64,000 bases of DNA from Liquidambar formosana (GCA_039720395.1 CM077833.1:23582271-23646270); one strand, 5' to 3'; counted from the stretch's first letter, positions 1 to 12,871 are shown. The notes: generated by a model not told the origin, from the sequence alone. Translations and numbers: made by a program.

Positions 1-1537
1 CATTCAACTCTAGAGCCATTGCGGAAAGGTCAGCATTATTTTATATTTAATTTGTGTGTTTTCCTTAAATTAATTCATGCCCATTTGGTTGCTGAGAAAT
101 TAGAGGAAGGAAAATAAAATTTGGAATCTAACAACCATTTGGGGCTGTAATAGTAGTTGTATGATTCCAAGTTTCCATCTCTTTTCCTTTATCCTTTCAC
201 CTATGTTTGGATGTTGGAAAGAGTAAGCAGAAGTAAAGGAAAATATTAAATGCTTAAAAAGAAAAGTCATTCTTAAGCATTTTATATCCCTTTCCCTAAT
301 TCCCTCTTACTTTCAAATATCCAATAAAGCCTTCAGCAACCAAAAGGGAGGAGAGGATATACAGTTTGGAAACGTAAAACTAGTGTAATTAGAACGATCA
401 TTCTAAAAATATATATTTTCTTCTCTCCATCTTCCCTGAAACATTAAGACCCCCCTCCCCCCCCAAACCCAAAAAACAAAAACAAAAACAAAAAAAAAAA
501 AAAAAACTGTCTTCTTAGGATGGAAGTGGTTCTTTATCTGAATTTAAATCAAAGGAGTAAAACAAGCATGTTAACTTAAAATAAATGGAAACATAACACT
601 TAAGCATGCATGGTTAAGAGAATTTTATTCATTGAACGATTTTCAAGTCTTCTCAAATGAGTCTTCTCAAATGAATCTTGACAGTTTGACTTACTATTAC
701 TTTCAAATGCAACATTTCAAATAAATAAAAGAAAAGGCAAACAAATCAGATGCTCCATAATAAATTCATAATGCTGATATGTAGCTTAAATTTATCTTAT
801 TTTTAACACCAAATTTAAAATATGTGCTACTGCATGACCTCTATGTGTGTACTATTTTTTATTCTTTATTTTGGATCAACCTGATATGTGGTCCTATCAC
901 TTTCCCCCTTCCCCACCTTACCCATAGCAAACAAAAAAATAAAATAAAATAAAATTTCAGTGAGAACCACGACATTGTACATATTTTAAATTACATTGCC
1001 CAAAGATCCATGTGTCTTGCATTTGAAGTTTATTTTAATAATACAAAGTTTTTCCTTTTGCCTTTTTTTCATCTATTGACTCGAATTTTTTTTTTTGATA
1101 CAATAATTTTCCAGGTTTGTTTAAGGAAGAGAAGCTGTTCCATCCCCCCAATCAAACCGAAATTTTCATGGAGAATCATCTCCATTCTCCAGGCATCCCT
1201 AAAGCTCTACTGGTTGATGCACAATGCACATGAAAATAGGAAAATCTTGAACCTTTTCTTAGAAATTCAAGCAAGAATCTAATTAACTACTGGAAGCGCT
1301 TATATAAGCTTATTTGAAATAATTCATTCTTTGTACTCACAATTTAGTATTTAATGAAATAAATGAGTATAATCATCATTAATTTATTTTGGGATGCCTT
1401 TTGTCCATTGGATGTTATAATTTGAGCAATTTCACCTAACTAGCAATCTTTCTCCATTGATGTGTTAGTCTTGTGGCTTTGTACAACTTCTATAAGGGTA
1501 TACTACAAAGTTGAAATTTGCATTCTTCTTCTGTTTG

Positions 1538-1585
<48 letters not shown>

Positions 1586-4129
1586 GATGATGATCAGGTA
1601 AGAACATGCTGATATAACTTATATCAACACCTGCATTGGGAGTTGTATCTTGTGCATTAGTGGGATATGAGGTACATTGGACCAACGCAAGGGGTACAAC
1701 GCCCAATGCATGGTGCTGATATAACTTATATCAACACGTGCTGATGGGAACATGACCGTATGTATATGTATGTATGTATGTATGTATTTATGTATATAAA
1801 CACACGTATAATGGAAATCACACTGGAAAACGCCATCAATCTTATTTTTGCAACACAAGAATATATACCTTATTACAATTTGAGAGATAACAAAAATGCT
1901 AAAGTTTTCTTTTTATTGTTTTTTTTTTATTAAGTCAATTGCATTAAAAGCAAACAGAAAAAGCAGCAAATGTAATGTTTCAATAATGCTAACCATCAGA
2001 CTCCATTATTCTCAATTTCAGTTCTAGTTTTACTAAATCTACATTCTATTTATTCTTTGTACTAATTATCTTAAAACCTATATAATCTAACACATACTGT
2101 TATACTTCTAACTCAAAATTGGTCTCTCCTCTAGTTACGTCAATTAAAAAGACAAACCTATATTGCGAAAAACATAAAACTAGTAAACACATAAATAAGA
2201 TGTCAATGCTAAGCTTTATGTAAGCTTGTTCAGATTGGAAATCACCAGAATCCCCCACATGATTTTATGAGATATTTTTTGCAAGTAACTCTTCCACGTT
2301 TTCTCAATCTCATCCTCCAGCAATCAAAATCTCTAATTCTCATATTTAATGCATATATGTATCCACATTCATATCCAACATATTCATAACATATCTTTGC
2401 ATCAAAATATGTTTCATTTCAAGCTTCCAAAATAAATTTGTGAAAATTTCACAAGGTTAAAATTTTAGTGGTAATTATGATAGTTTTCAGCTCATTCTTC
2501 TTCTTCTTCTTCCCTTTTTATTTTTTTTTATTTTTTTATTTTTATTTTTTTGCATCACCACACATGCAAAAACACAATAAAATGTACCCCACTTTTAATA
2601 AAATGCTAACAGCATATTAATAGTCTGACACTGATACTTTTTGCATGCCCATAAAATGTGTGCAGGAATGAAGAAGTGTTGCATACTCCCCCCCCCCCCC
2701 CCCCCCCCCCCCATGTGTTCTCCCTCCCATTCTTTTTTTTTTTTTTTTTTGACAATAAAATTATTAATCCATCAAAAAAAAAAAAAAAGGAATGAAGAAG
2801 TGTCTCAGTGATACACACATTCCAATACTGATACCAATAATTAAGAATCAATGGGACAACTCATGTCCAATAAATTATAACAATGAGTATATTCTAAGTT
2901 GATGAATGAGTAAAGAATTTGACAGCTAATGAGTACCGCGTTTAAACTCAGAGAAGAAAAGTTAATACACTAAAGCAAGAGTGAGTTTCAAATGATTAAT
3001 CAATAGCATGGCTTAAGTACAAGAAAAGAAGCACATACTTCAGGGGTTAAGCACAATAAATTTGCAATGAAAGACATTAATGTAATCCACTCTAATTATT
3101 TTGGCACTAAAATGTTACAATAGTCACAAGCTTAGAAGTTCCAACATCATAAAAAGAAAGGTGGAAGCACATTGTCCAAGGAAGTGGCCAATCATCATTG
3201 CTTAGTGATGATAACCATTGTCATGAGCAAAGTAAACAAAGTACAGGGGTGGCTCAACCACTAGGCAACTTAGGTGGTTGCCTAAGGCCCCAAAAAAATA
3301 GAAGGCCCATGAGAGGCCTCATTTGATATTATGATATTAATAAACATTAAAAAGGCCACATTTAAAACTTTCACCTCAGGCCTCAACTTGTATCAAGCCG
3401 GACCCTGACAAAGTAAGTAAATGGGCAGGGGTTTTGAAACAAAGAAATTTAACAAAGATATGAAGTGGGGAGAATGCTTACAGAAAGCACAATAATGGAA
3501 ACCCTAAGACTGTAATATAAAAAGAAACCATTAGTACAATTCATTGCACATATCTAGTGTCTACCTCTACATCGAACATAATTCAACCAGATTAATTGAA
3601 GCCTAACTTACAAGATTCAGGTAAAATTTTCAATGTATGAGATCCAGCAATGGTACTACAATGGAGGAAAACTGAGGTGGAAGTCACATTTGCTGACAAC
3701 AATTCAACGAATCCCAATATGTTATTCTATTTTATCTGCAATAAAACCAAAAAATTAAGTTATTTTCAAGAACTTGCATACTCTTTTTTGCCCCCTATGA
3801 CATGTAAGTTGTAACTGTGTAAGATTTTTTTTTTTTATATTTTTTTCTGATAAGAAACTCATTGTACAAATCTGGAAATACAAATACAAAATTAGACAAG
3901 AAGTCCAAATAGCGAACCACAAGAATTAACAGCTCAACCCCTACAAGCCAAGCAACAAAAAGAAAACAGGTTATCACATGCTAAACAGGTGGTTTGGTCA
4001 TGTGCAATGCAATGGCTATGTCCAATACACGTTTGGACAATTCCCAAATAATCCATTTTTAAAATGAGTGAATTATACCTTATCTTGTGGCACCTATTTT
4101 TTGGAAATTAGGAAATAACAGGTGCAAAC
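1..4129. other. Gene-free AT-rich stretch with simple repeats
   Basis: No coding region could be supported on either strand; the open frames here are short and have no recognisable domain. The stretch holds poly(A) and poly(C) runs (for example a C run near 2687-2712 next to a T run), an (AT)n microsatellite near 1541-1582, a TATG-type repeat near 1760-1790, and a short palindromic repeat around 1612-1735 that contains two copies of a motif reading GATATAACTTATATCA. It is probably intergenic DNA downstream of OGG1. Short retroposon-like tails beginning GATAAGAAAC next to T runs occur near 3835-3960. Confidence 0.6.
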
Positions 4130-4520
4130 AATGAGTGTAATAGATATGAGGATGTTAAGATGGATAAGTTGCAATACGAGGAAAGATAAAATAAGAAATG
4201 AATGCTTTAGTGAATTGTGAGAAGCTCGGAGTGGTACCAATTGAGAAGAAGATGAGGGAAAATTGTCTAAGGTGATTTGGTCATGTGCCATGAAGACCTA
4301 GGAATGCACTTGTACGTAAGGGTGACTTAATTCAAGTTGAAGGCTTTAAAATGGAAGTCTTAAAGATAACGAGGTTAGAAGTGGTAATGAGGTTAGAAGT
4401 GGTAAGAAAGGACATGTATGCTAAAGATTTAACAATATATACAGGCCCTTGATAGAACTAAATGGCATAAAAGGATTCAAGTAGCCGACCCCATGTAGTT
4501 GGGAATTGGGATTAAGGCTT
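4130..4520 (+). mobile_element. RTE-type LINE 3' end, decayed
   Basis: In frame, part of this stretch reads IEKKMRENCLR, a stop codon where the family has Trp, then FGHV. This matches the conserved tail of plant RTE-type LINE reverse transcriptases (the KMRENRLRWFGHV type). Further on it reads WHKRIQVADP followed by a stop and LG, the usual end of these elements before a short 3' tail. Several stop codons and frame changes show that it is dead. Only the extreme 3' end is present, as expected from incomplete reverse transcription. A short antisense stretch near 20127-20170 resembles the same tail. Confidence 0.7.
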
Positions 4521-4529
4521 GGCTGAGCT

Positions 4530-5185
4530 GAGTTGAATTGAGTTGAGTGAGTTGAGTTGTTACAACACCTATTTCAAAATCACTACTCTCTTCACTACTT
4601 TCTCTAAGGTTCTTCCACATAAATGCACAAATTCAAATAAAGACGATTGCATATGTTTAATATGGTGAATGCATAGACACACATATACAACTGTGTTACC
4701 ATTTTCAGGAAATTGCAGTGTCTTACTCTTTGACTCCCTGTCGAAACTTGACACTCATGTCCATATCCACAGATTGTAGCCTCTATTTTTTTTTAAAATT
4801 TTGTATGTACCTCTGTTTTTCTGGATTTCTAAATATCTGCTCTTCTTAGGAATTTGCATGTTTCCCTTTAGAGTATGTCTAACATATTAACTAAAATTGG
4901 TATGAACAAAAAGCATAGATCAAGGGCAGATGAAAGGTAATATAGGAACAACCTTTAAGAGCCATGAAATTTGGAAAATCAACCTCTCCAACCAGCATTG
5001 CAAACTCCACCAAAAATCGTCTTTCAAACTCCTATTTGCAAGAAATTATAGCTATCAGGAATCAGCCTCGTTGCATTCCAATCTCTCAAGTCATACCTAC
5101 AACTAAAGCTCTTGCTCTTTCAGGAAAAGATGCAGACACAGTAATTAGAATCACTGAATACAAAACTGAAGCATCCAATGTGAAA
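4530..5185. other. Gene-free region 3' of OGG1
   Basis: No conserved coding sequence was recognised. The minus strand should hold the OGG1 3' UTR here. An 81-codon plus-strand frame at 4964-5209 has no recognisable domain and overlaps the OGG1 3' end antisense, so I do not call it a gene. Confidence 0.5.
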
Positions 5186-5411
5186 TTAGAAATTCTTGAC
5201 TTTTATTAGCACTACCTGTTCTCCCATCATTTCTCTTAGCAGATTATTTTCATTGGTAGTCCAACAATTTGACGAGAGGAGTGCCTTTTGTGACGGTAAT
5301 TCAGCAATAAAAAGCAGGGTTTGTGCCCAACCAGCATATTTCCCATATTTGCTCACAAACGCATCATGCCACACGACTGCAAAGCTTAGGTGTCAAACGG
5401 GCACCTGCAAG

Positions 5412-5808
5412 CTCAGGGATGAGGTATCTAGTAGCAATCTTACCCAACCCCAAGAACAAGAATATTTTCACATCAGCATGTTATGAGCAAAAAAATAAAA
5501 CTAAAATAAAAATTGAAGGTATCAAAATACAGCATTACTGATACAAGCAAATGTTAATGCAAACAGAAATTTATGATAGATATTATTACCAGCCTGTTTG
5601 GACATTCAACCTCAGGGATGAGGTATCTAGTAGCAATCTTGACCAACCCCAAGAACAAGAATATTTTCCCATCAGCATGTTATGAGCAAAAAAATAAAAT
5701 AAAATAAAAATTAAAGGTATCAAAATACAGCATTACTAATACAAGCAAATGTTAATGCAAACAGAAATTTGTGATAGATATTATTACCAGCCTGTTTGGA
5801 CATTCAAC
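5412..5808 (+). repeat. 199-bp tandem duplication across the OGG1 exon 3 acceptor
   Basis: Copy one runs 5412-5610 and copy two 5611-5808, both starting CTCAGGGATGAGGTATC and ending GACATTCAAC, with only a few differences. The unit contains the first bases of OGG1 exon 3, its acceptor and the adjoining intron. Reading on the minus strand, the splice machinery meets a partial exon copy (near 5635-5611) about 200 bp before the real one. The distal acceptor reads TCAAG and the proximal one GTAAG, so both keep AG. Confidence 0.93.
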
Positions 5809-7550
5809 CTCTGATTTCTCGCAAGTGCCAATCATATCACCATATTTTGTTAAAAAAAATATCCCTATGTTTCATAAGAAAGACTAAACATATCCCAAGT
5901 ACAGGGGCTTGGCATGTAGTGATTACGACAGCCAAAAATTGCTACCTAAAGAAGATTACGATGATAATGATAAGAGTAGTAATAAATGCAGACGATATAT
6001 ACCCCACAACCTTGCTCTGAAAAGGCGAACTTGTCACACCCCAAAATCCATGGCACAAATCTATACCCGGATACTATGTGCTATAAGAATATATATCCAT
6101 GAATTCAATCATTCAAAGCTAGCAGTGAAAAAATCAATTCGGAAATTAAATCATTCCATTGTAAATTTCAAATTAGGAGCAGATTATAATCTCAAACAGT
6201 TCTTAACAATTCGTCAAAGTAAACCCTTAACAATGACAAACAAGTCCCAACAGTACACATGAATTCAAGGAAAACAAATAGAACAACTCCAGCTTACAAT
6301 TATTCATTTTAAATCATAAGATTCATAATCATATATAACTTAAATATCATGTAGAGTCAAAAATGCAAAAATCCTTCCAATGTAGATATCATATTAAGTT
6401 CTTAACTACATGACACCAATGCAAAATACGTATAATAATAATAACATGGACATCTGCTGCTTGCTAGGCAGGACTTCTTGTCCTCCTTCGTACTTTTTTC
6501 TTTCATTAATAATATCTCCTTTTTTGTTGCTGATCAAAAAATAAAATAAAATAATACCATGGACATCTAAGAAACCTAAATACCAGTTCAAGTGTACATA
6601 AAAGAAATATTAAGTTTCATTAGAAACCAGCAACACCAATTTCACAGGTGATCTTAGAAAAAAAATCAAACATCGAACCTACTTTCCCTTTTCCATACTC
6701 ATTGCTCATGAAACACATTTTCAGTAATTTGGACTGTAATTATATCTGACTTTCTGAATTTTTCGTTTCCTAACCAATCCCTAAAGGTTGGGCAAGATTT
6801 CCAGTCCAACCAACATACCAAGTTGCACCCTTTTTTTTTCTTTTTTTTTTTTTTTTTTTTTTTTTTTTCATTTTTTGATAAGAAACAAGAAATTTTATTA
6901 ACAAAAAGAAAGATGTACAAGAAAAAAAGGAGGATGATGATTACTCCTACAAAACTCCTAAGAAAACAAGGAGAAGAAGAACCTAGCCAAGTAACAGAAA
7001 ATCCTTAAAGAGGCATAAAATGCCCTCTGTAATGCTGTAAGGAGTTGGCAGCCCTCTTGGCAAGCTCATAAAAACTCCCCTGCCAAATAATAGACCAGTG
7101 ATAAATGCCCTCTGTAATGCTGTAATCAGATTGATTACACAAAACACTACACCAATGAATCAGTGATAACATGAAACAGCTACACAAGCATGATTGTACA
7201 ATTAGTAGGACTGTAAAAGTAAGCCCTAAAAACTCACCTGCCAAACATGTGTATCAACAGGAATCGCGTGATGTTGATCCAGTGAGAAGAGAGCAATGCA
7301 CGCTGCCACCTTGGGACCAACACCAGGTAAAGTAGAGAGAGCATCAATTGCCTCTTGAAGATCCAGTTCACGAAGAGAAGCAAGCCACTCTGTGCCTCCA
7401 CCAGGTTTTGATTGCAATGCGTTTACCGTACCAATTATGTATTTGGCCCTGCTTACTCATGTAAATACAATACCAGAATTAAATGTCCTTCATAATTTTT
7501 GAGGTAAACATGCCATAAAAATCCAAATCAAGCCACAAACTAATAAATAA

Positions 7551-7885
7551 GGGCCTGTTTGGTTATCCAATTTGAAATTAAACAATTCAATGAAATTTTA
7601 CATAGTATTCAAGGCATAATCCATCATCTTGAATTAACAAAGTAAAGAAAATGATAGTTAATCATCACAAATAAGAGTCCTTATCAAAAAAATCATCACA
7701 AATAAGAGTGACAATTCAAAATAGTGGTATTTCATGAATTCCTTAAAATTGATTCTACAAAATCAACTATAGTAATAACTATAACATTTTAGAATATTCA
7801 AATTCAAGGTGATAGATTTATACCTTCAACCCTATGTAAAATTTATTGAATTGTTTAATTTCGAATTGGACAACCAAACAGGCCG
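7551..7885. mobile_element. Tourist-like MITE (PIF/Harbinger) in OGG1 intron 1
   Basis: Terminal inverted repeats of about 50 bp start GGCCTGTTTGGTTATCC on the left; the right end is its complement. A 3-bp TAA target duplication flanks the element at 7548-7550 and 7886-7888. The 335-bp element has no coding capacity. It is the same family as the element at 52004-52291 in NRAMP copy C. Confidence 0.88.
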
Positions 7886-8271
7886 TAAATATATATTACA
7901 ATTGTGAGAGCATGCAGAACGGTTTGTTCCAAACACACCTCTGAACATATAACAACCTTATTCAGACAATCAGCTAGCTACAGAATTTCATGACTATTTT
8001 TATTTTTGGTGGATAACATGAAAATTGTTTAGATATTAGATATCCACAAATCTGTATGATTAAAAAAGAGATATTTACACCCCATAAATTAGGCTCTCAT
8101 AAAATGGTATACACTTAGTACCTTATCTACCAACTATCTTTCAGACATATAATATATCTTAAATTGATTTTTAAAAACCATAGGATTAAAAGATGATAGC
8201 TTTTTTTTCCTTTTTTAGATAAGAACAGTACAGAGGGCTGGGCTCATCCTATTCCCCAACTCAGAACTGAA

Positions 8272-8474
8272 CCTTAGGCCTATCCAATCCAAACCACCCT
8301 AGTACCCTACAGGAATAGTGAATTAAATTAGGCTATTTGAAAAGGGGGCCTCTATTGGCACCCCAAGACTTGCTTTTTGTCTTCCACCTATTTTAAACTT
8401 CTCATGACAAAGGTATCCAGTTATCCACTATTCCAGTAGGGTACTAGGGTGGTTTGGATTGGATAGGCCTAAGG
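8272..8474. repeat. Hairpin with 49-bp arms in OGG1 intron 1
   Basis: The left arm at 8272-8320 (starting CCTTAGGCCTATCCAATCC) and the right arm at 8426-8474 are near-perfect reverse complements around a 105-bp spacer. The spacer includes a sequence, GCCTCTATTGGCACCCCAAG, shared with the foldback element at 60091-60483. It is probably a foldback element with another inserted piece; no clear target duplication was found. Confidence 0.8.
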
Positions 8475-9119
8475 CTAAGTTCTTAGATGGTAGCCTTTTT
8501 ACTATTTTCAGATAAGAACATACTGTAATATTACTCTAAAGATCCAACTCTTTACGCAAATCTAATTAAAGTTCTCAAGGAATGGAGCACCAGAGCCACA
8601 TATGCTCTTCCTAGATTAGGGCCAAATACACAACCTATTTGTCATCTTTAGAACATTTAATCCATGAAGTTCAATATTTTAAAATTTCCGCAAAAATATC
8701 TTCGTCATATTTTACTGTGATTTTAAGCCTCTATGAAGCCTTTATACAACTTAACTATGTCAACCTATTTTATATTCTAGAATTTTGACATCACAACAAA
8801 AATTTTAGATTCCTTTCCTTGAACGCTTGATATAGCAGATAAAATTTTAAATTCCTTTCACTCCCTTTATTTTCTATGTTGCTCGGACTGAGAGCGATAG
8901 ATAAAATAGAGTTTATCCTCTCTTTTTTCTCAAATTTGAAGACTACAGCTTCTATATTATTACAACCATAGACATACCTACATGGATTATCATTAATGAT
9001 CAAAACTAGGTATCATATCCGACATGCTGGTTAAGTCCAATAGGCACATTGGTAGAACAAGTGACTGGGACGTGATTATCAGTATCAGGAATCCGGATAT
9101 TAGCACTCTATAGATCATC

Positions 9120-9260
9120 GCAAATACATATATATACTGTAATGATTAGTTGCGGACCGTCCCAGATGGGATTGCACTAGCTGGGAGCATTGCGTGGCAA
9201 ACACGCACCATGCAATCTGTCCCAGATGGTCTGGACGGTCCACACTCGATCATCTCCCTA
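9120..9260. repeat. Short inverted repeat in OGG1 intron 1
   Basis: GGACCGTCC near 9151 and GGACGGTCC near 9232 are complementary, and the motif CTGTCCCAGATGG or CCGTCCCAGATGG occurs twice between them. The layout suggests a small palindromic MITE, but the ends are not defined. Confidence 0.4.
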
Positions 9261-10310
9261 TATATGATTGTATGTATGTATGTCTGCCTTGAGAAATTGG
9301 CAAATAATAGGCAGCTGCACGCTTAAGGTAGTTAAAGAACCAGAACTAGAACCAATACCAGAACCAAATTAAATGCTAGCTTAAGTAAACTTGGAAATTC
9401 AAATGGAGACGATGTGTATAAATTAATTAACCACCAAAAATGAAAATACGTTTGCAAAAACTAAAAGAAATAAAGGAAAAACATACCTATAACCGAAACC
9501 CGCATCTCTAAGCTCTCCCTCCAAAACCAGCGACAAACGCTCCAGAGATGGGAATTCATGGAACTCAAAACCCTCAACAGTCCCCAAATGATTCCCCAAA
9601 GACGATACGAAATCCACCATTCGCGTAATCCTCCCTATATTATTATTCGATGAACACAAAAACTGAATCAAACACTCAAGCGGGTCTTGCCTAAGCACTC
9701 GAGCACCGCCCAAATGGCGCGCCAATTCGGCGAACCTCGGATCGGAGGCCGAAAAGGCCTCCCACAAATCACTTAGAGATATACCTACATTGAGAAAATC
9801 CAACAAAACAGACCTAGCATTGGCCTCATTGGTGGTGTGATGAAGATTGGTATGCAACATCACCATTGGAGAGGTGCTTGAGGGACACTAGGTGAGACCC
9901 AACAACGCCAGTGTACTGAAGAGGGCCTGTTTGTTTCCACCTGAAGGTTTGACCTGTGGGGAATGTAAGGGGTAAGAACAGCTCTGATTTGCTTAGATTG
10001 AGGGGTACCCATTTGAGGGTTTGGGATTTTGGTGAGGTTTGGATTGTGGGTGGTGTCGGTTTGTGGTATTTGAGGATGGTTCTCGGTTTTTTGGTGGATA
10101 TGGGATTGGTTTTGGTTTGGAGGGTTTTGTGGAGGATTTGTGGGGTTGGAGGGGTTCGAAGGAGGAATTGATGAATTGAGGATGGAAGGTGATTTAATGG
10201 ATCTCTCTCTCTTCATGACTGGCAATGCTCCCAATGAGTGCATGAATTTATGAAATTGTCTCTTACGGGAGCGAAGTATAGAGATCAAGAGCTCCATCTT
10301 TAAATATCTA

Positions 10311-10471
10311 AATTACCGATTAGGTTCATCATTCCATGGAATTGCCTCAGAAGGATTGCCTCAACAAACTGACTACTGACTTTATTATAAACTACTGGAA
10401 ACAAAAACAAGTTGATAGTCAAAACATCCTTATGGGGCAATACCATAAAATGATGAACCTAATCGGTAATT
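10311..10471. repeat. Foldback element just upstream of the OGG1 start
   Basis: The 23-bp arms at 10311-10333 (AATTACCGATTAGGTTCATC and three more bases) and 10449-10471 are perfect reverse complements, with weaker similarity continuing about 13 bp inward. The left arm begins about 95 bp upstream of the OGG1 ATG, so the element lies in the 5' UTR or core promoter on the minus strand. Confidence 0.85.
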
Positions 10472-10577
10472 CCCCCAAGTATTAAATATATAAAGAGAAA
10501 AGGCTGTTAGTCTCTTAAAATTGCAAACATATTAAATAGGAAAAAAAAAAAAATCATTTAAAATGTAGTATATTTTT

Positions 10578-12871
10578 GGGCATTTGCCCATAAAAATCCT
10601 ATAGTTTCCCAAAAATCTCAAACTCCACCAAATTTTTTGGTAATGTCTAACTAGCTTTTAATTTTTTTTTTTGGACAAATATATCCCTAAGTAACCGATT
10701 AGTTTCTTTAATGAGTTTGGATATGTTGTTTTAGATGGAGTTTTGCTATACTCCACTAGATTACGACATGTCGCCAAAAGAAGGCAATGGACGGCTAGTA
10801 CTCAAAATGACCTTAAACAAGGCTGTTTAAGTGGCAAGATGATTGTCAACGACATTAACTCTTCAACAAGCCATTAGTGTTAGATCTGAAGGGAAGGATC
10901 ACCATCTTCCTTTGTGTTGATACCACAAAATGCCCAGCCACATCGGACTAATCACATCTCGCTACGTAGAAAGTTGATTAACAAAGTTGACCCATTTTAC
11001 CACCACGGATGCCTAACTAGCACTGCTTGGTTGACCTCACCTAGATAGCTTCGTCGTCCACATCCTCTATATACCTTCGAGGGAAGCGTCTACCCCCCTC
11101 GAGGATGCCTCTCTCTGGAGGGACGCTCTTAATATCGAGGATGCCCGAATCATCTCGAGGTGGGTCCCCGTGCCCTCTTCGAGTCGGATGCCTGTCACAT
11201 CACGTGACGGGAGTCGAGGTCAGCGATCTACTTGATCCCCCTCGAAGTACTCTCAAGGTACAACCCTAGTTCAACACTAGCCTGGATCAAGGCAGGACCT
11301 GGGAGGCTCAAACATGAGCTTGGCTTTCAAGCAAGGTCGCACGACCTAAGCTTCCCTTAACACTTGGGACATTTATAGGATCTTGGTTTAGTAGATGGAG
11401 AGAAGACTCTCTAAGGAGGTCGCATCCATGGCATCGGGAATTGCACTTCTATAGTTGATCTGGGGAACAACAACAGGAAAGTAATGTGACACAATAACAA
11501 CCTCAATCACCCCTAAAAGATGATGGGACAGTTAATAAGTCAAACCCATACCTCGTACAGGCGAAAAAGACTGTCAGGTATGGGTATCAGCACCAGAACA
11601 AGGTAAGGTAGTCGACCTACCCAGGAGGGCCTAGGTCTGCTACCCCATTACCCTAGGTCTGACTGCCACCTACATCTAACGGCTGTCCCAGGTCTTTGGC
11701 ACTATAAAAAAGGCCTTTCTTAGCCTTATTAACACATATTCAATCTCCCACCAACAACACTAACAACCAAATAATCTACTCCTTGATTCAGGGGATTTTC
11801 CTAAAAGGCTTCATTTGGACTGAAGCCTCTCCAACATGAGTTGCGCCCCTCTAGGTCGACTCTTTCTCCCTGCCTTTCTCCTACTCCCAACCAAGCTACT
11901 TCCATATCGCTTTTCTCTCTCCTCCACCTAGATTTCTCCATTTGTCTCACCATCTTACGTGGTTGACCTCCTCAATACGACCCACGTGGGTTCTGTTGAC
12001 TCCACGTCAATATTTCCCACAAACACCTTGTTATTGGCAACTCGAAGGACTTCATGACCCATGGCAACACGACATCTTTACGTCAGATCTAATGGGAGTG
12101 GTGGGTTTTGATCTTACAAACCCTTGAGGCGGTGTCGTCGTCTACTACTCAAATCAGCCTTTGATTGTCACCGTCATCCTTACCATCGGCAACTTAGATC
12201 CACGTCTTCTTTTCTTCGATCTTTCTCTCCTTACCAAACCCTCTTCCTTTCTCACCACACCGAACCCACCACCGCCTTCTTCAGCAAGTTGTCGTCGTCA
12301 TCGAAGGTTGATAAAGCCGTGTTGGGGGAGAATGGGATTCTTTTGGAGTCTTGGTAGAATTAAGATTAGCAAACCTTCTTCCTCTCTAGATCCTCGCAAA
12401 ACCCATAAAACCTAAGTAAAATAAAAAAGAGCGAGAGTGGTCTACAAGAAAGGGAGAGAGAGTGATGGTGGGTTTTGGGATCTACAGGTTTAGGTTAGCA
12501 ACGATGGAAGATCACCCATCGGCTTTCTTCTGCCGTCGAAATCCATCACAGATGCTGGCGATCACTCACCTTCCTCTGCTGTTGACCACGTTGTCATAAA
12601 CTTAGCCTCTTAAATGACGTCTCTTTGAGGTGTTTCACGCCTTAGTTGTTCATTGGCTTCTCTTGGCCACATGTTGCGATCCGGTGGAGTAAAATAGCCT
12701 ATGGTAGATCCTCTCTACGGCGGCAAATCCAAACTCATAAAAGAAACTAACTGATTACTTAGGAGTATAATTGTCCAAAAAATAATCTCAAAAGCTAGTT
12801 GGGCATTACCAAAAAATTTGGTGGAGTTTGAGGTTTTTAGGAAATTATAAGATTTTTTTGGGCAAATGCCC
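10578..12871. mobile_element. Mutator-like element with about 140-bp TIRs and 9-bp target duplication
   Basis: The left end starts GGGCATTTGCCCA at 10578 and the right end is its complement, finishing at 12871. Similarity between the inverted ends runs about 140 bp (10578-10715 against 12735-12871). The 9-bp direct repeat TATATTTTT flanks it at 10569-10577 and 12872-12880, the signature size for Mutator-like elements. No transposase was found, so it is non-autonomous. The interior is clearly more GC-rich than the surroundings and includes a probable solo LTR (10915-12025) and an unexplained 700-bp stretch (about 12030-12730) that may be captured host DNA. Confidence 0.88.
10915..12025 (+). 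mobile_element. Probable solo LTR nested in the Mutator-like element
   Basis: The stretch starts TGTTGATACC and ends CACAAACA, the TG...CA ends of an LTR. The flanking 5-mers are CTTTG (10910-10914) and CCTTG (12026-12030), a target duplication with one C/T change. A TATA box (ACTATAAAAAAGGCC) lies near 11700, as expected in an LTR promoter. It is about 1.1 kb with no internal element beside it, so recombination between two LTRs is likely. The plus orientation is inferred from the TATA box. Confidence 0.55.

Larger units (their letters stand above)
5186..10216 (-). pseudogene. OGG1: 8-oxoguanine DNA glycosylase OGG1, three exons with frame breaks
   Basis: OGG1 removes 8-oxoguanine from DNA in nuclear base-excision repair (N-glycosylase/AP lyase). 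Coding exons on the minus strand are 10216-9487, 7448-7238 and 5438-5186, joined by GT-AG introns. Exon 1 carries the N-terminal domain (KWVPLNL, FPTGQTFRWKQTG, then ARVLRQDPLECLIQFLCSSN). Exon 2 carries the helix-hairpin-helix and GPD motif LPGVGPKVAAC...PVDTHVW, with the catalytic Lys codon at 7312-7310 and the Asp codon at 7255-7253. Exon 3 carries FVSKYGKYAGWAQTLLFIAELP. Three frame changes are visible: near the start codon in a (GA)n tract at 10203-10216, near 9840-9860, and near 5364-5367 where one extra T gives a stop. The splice acceptor of exon 3 lies in a 199-bp tandem duplication. Identity is near certain. Whether the breaks are real or assembly errors is open; SWI3C and NRAMP copy C nearby show no such breaks. 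Confidence 0.88.

Noticed and set aside
4964..5541. Plus-strand frames overlapping the OGG1 3' end
   Set aside because: Antisense shadows of OGG1 exon 3 and its 3' flank, with no conserved domain.
12124..12415. Possible small genes inside the Mutator-like element
   Set aside because: Short overlapping frames without a recognisable domain; kept only as unexplained cargo.
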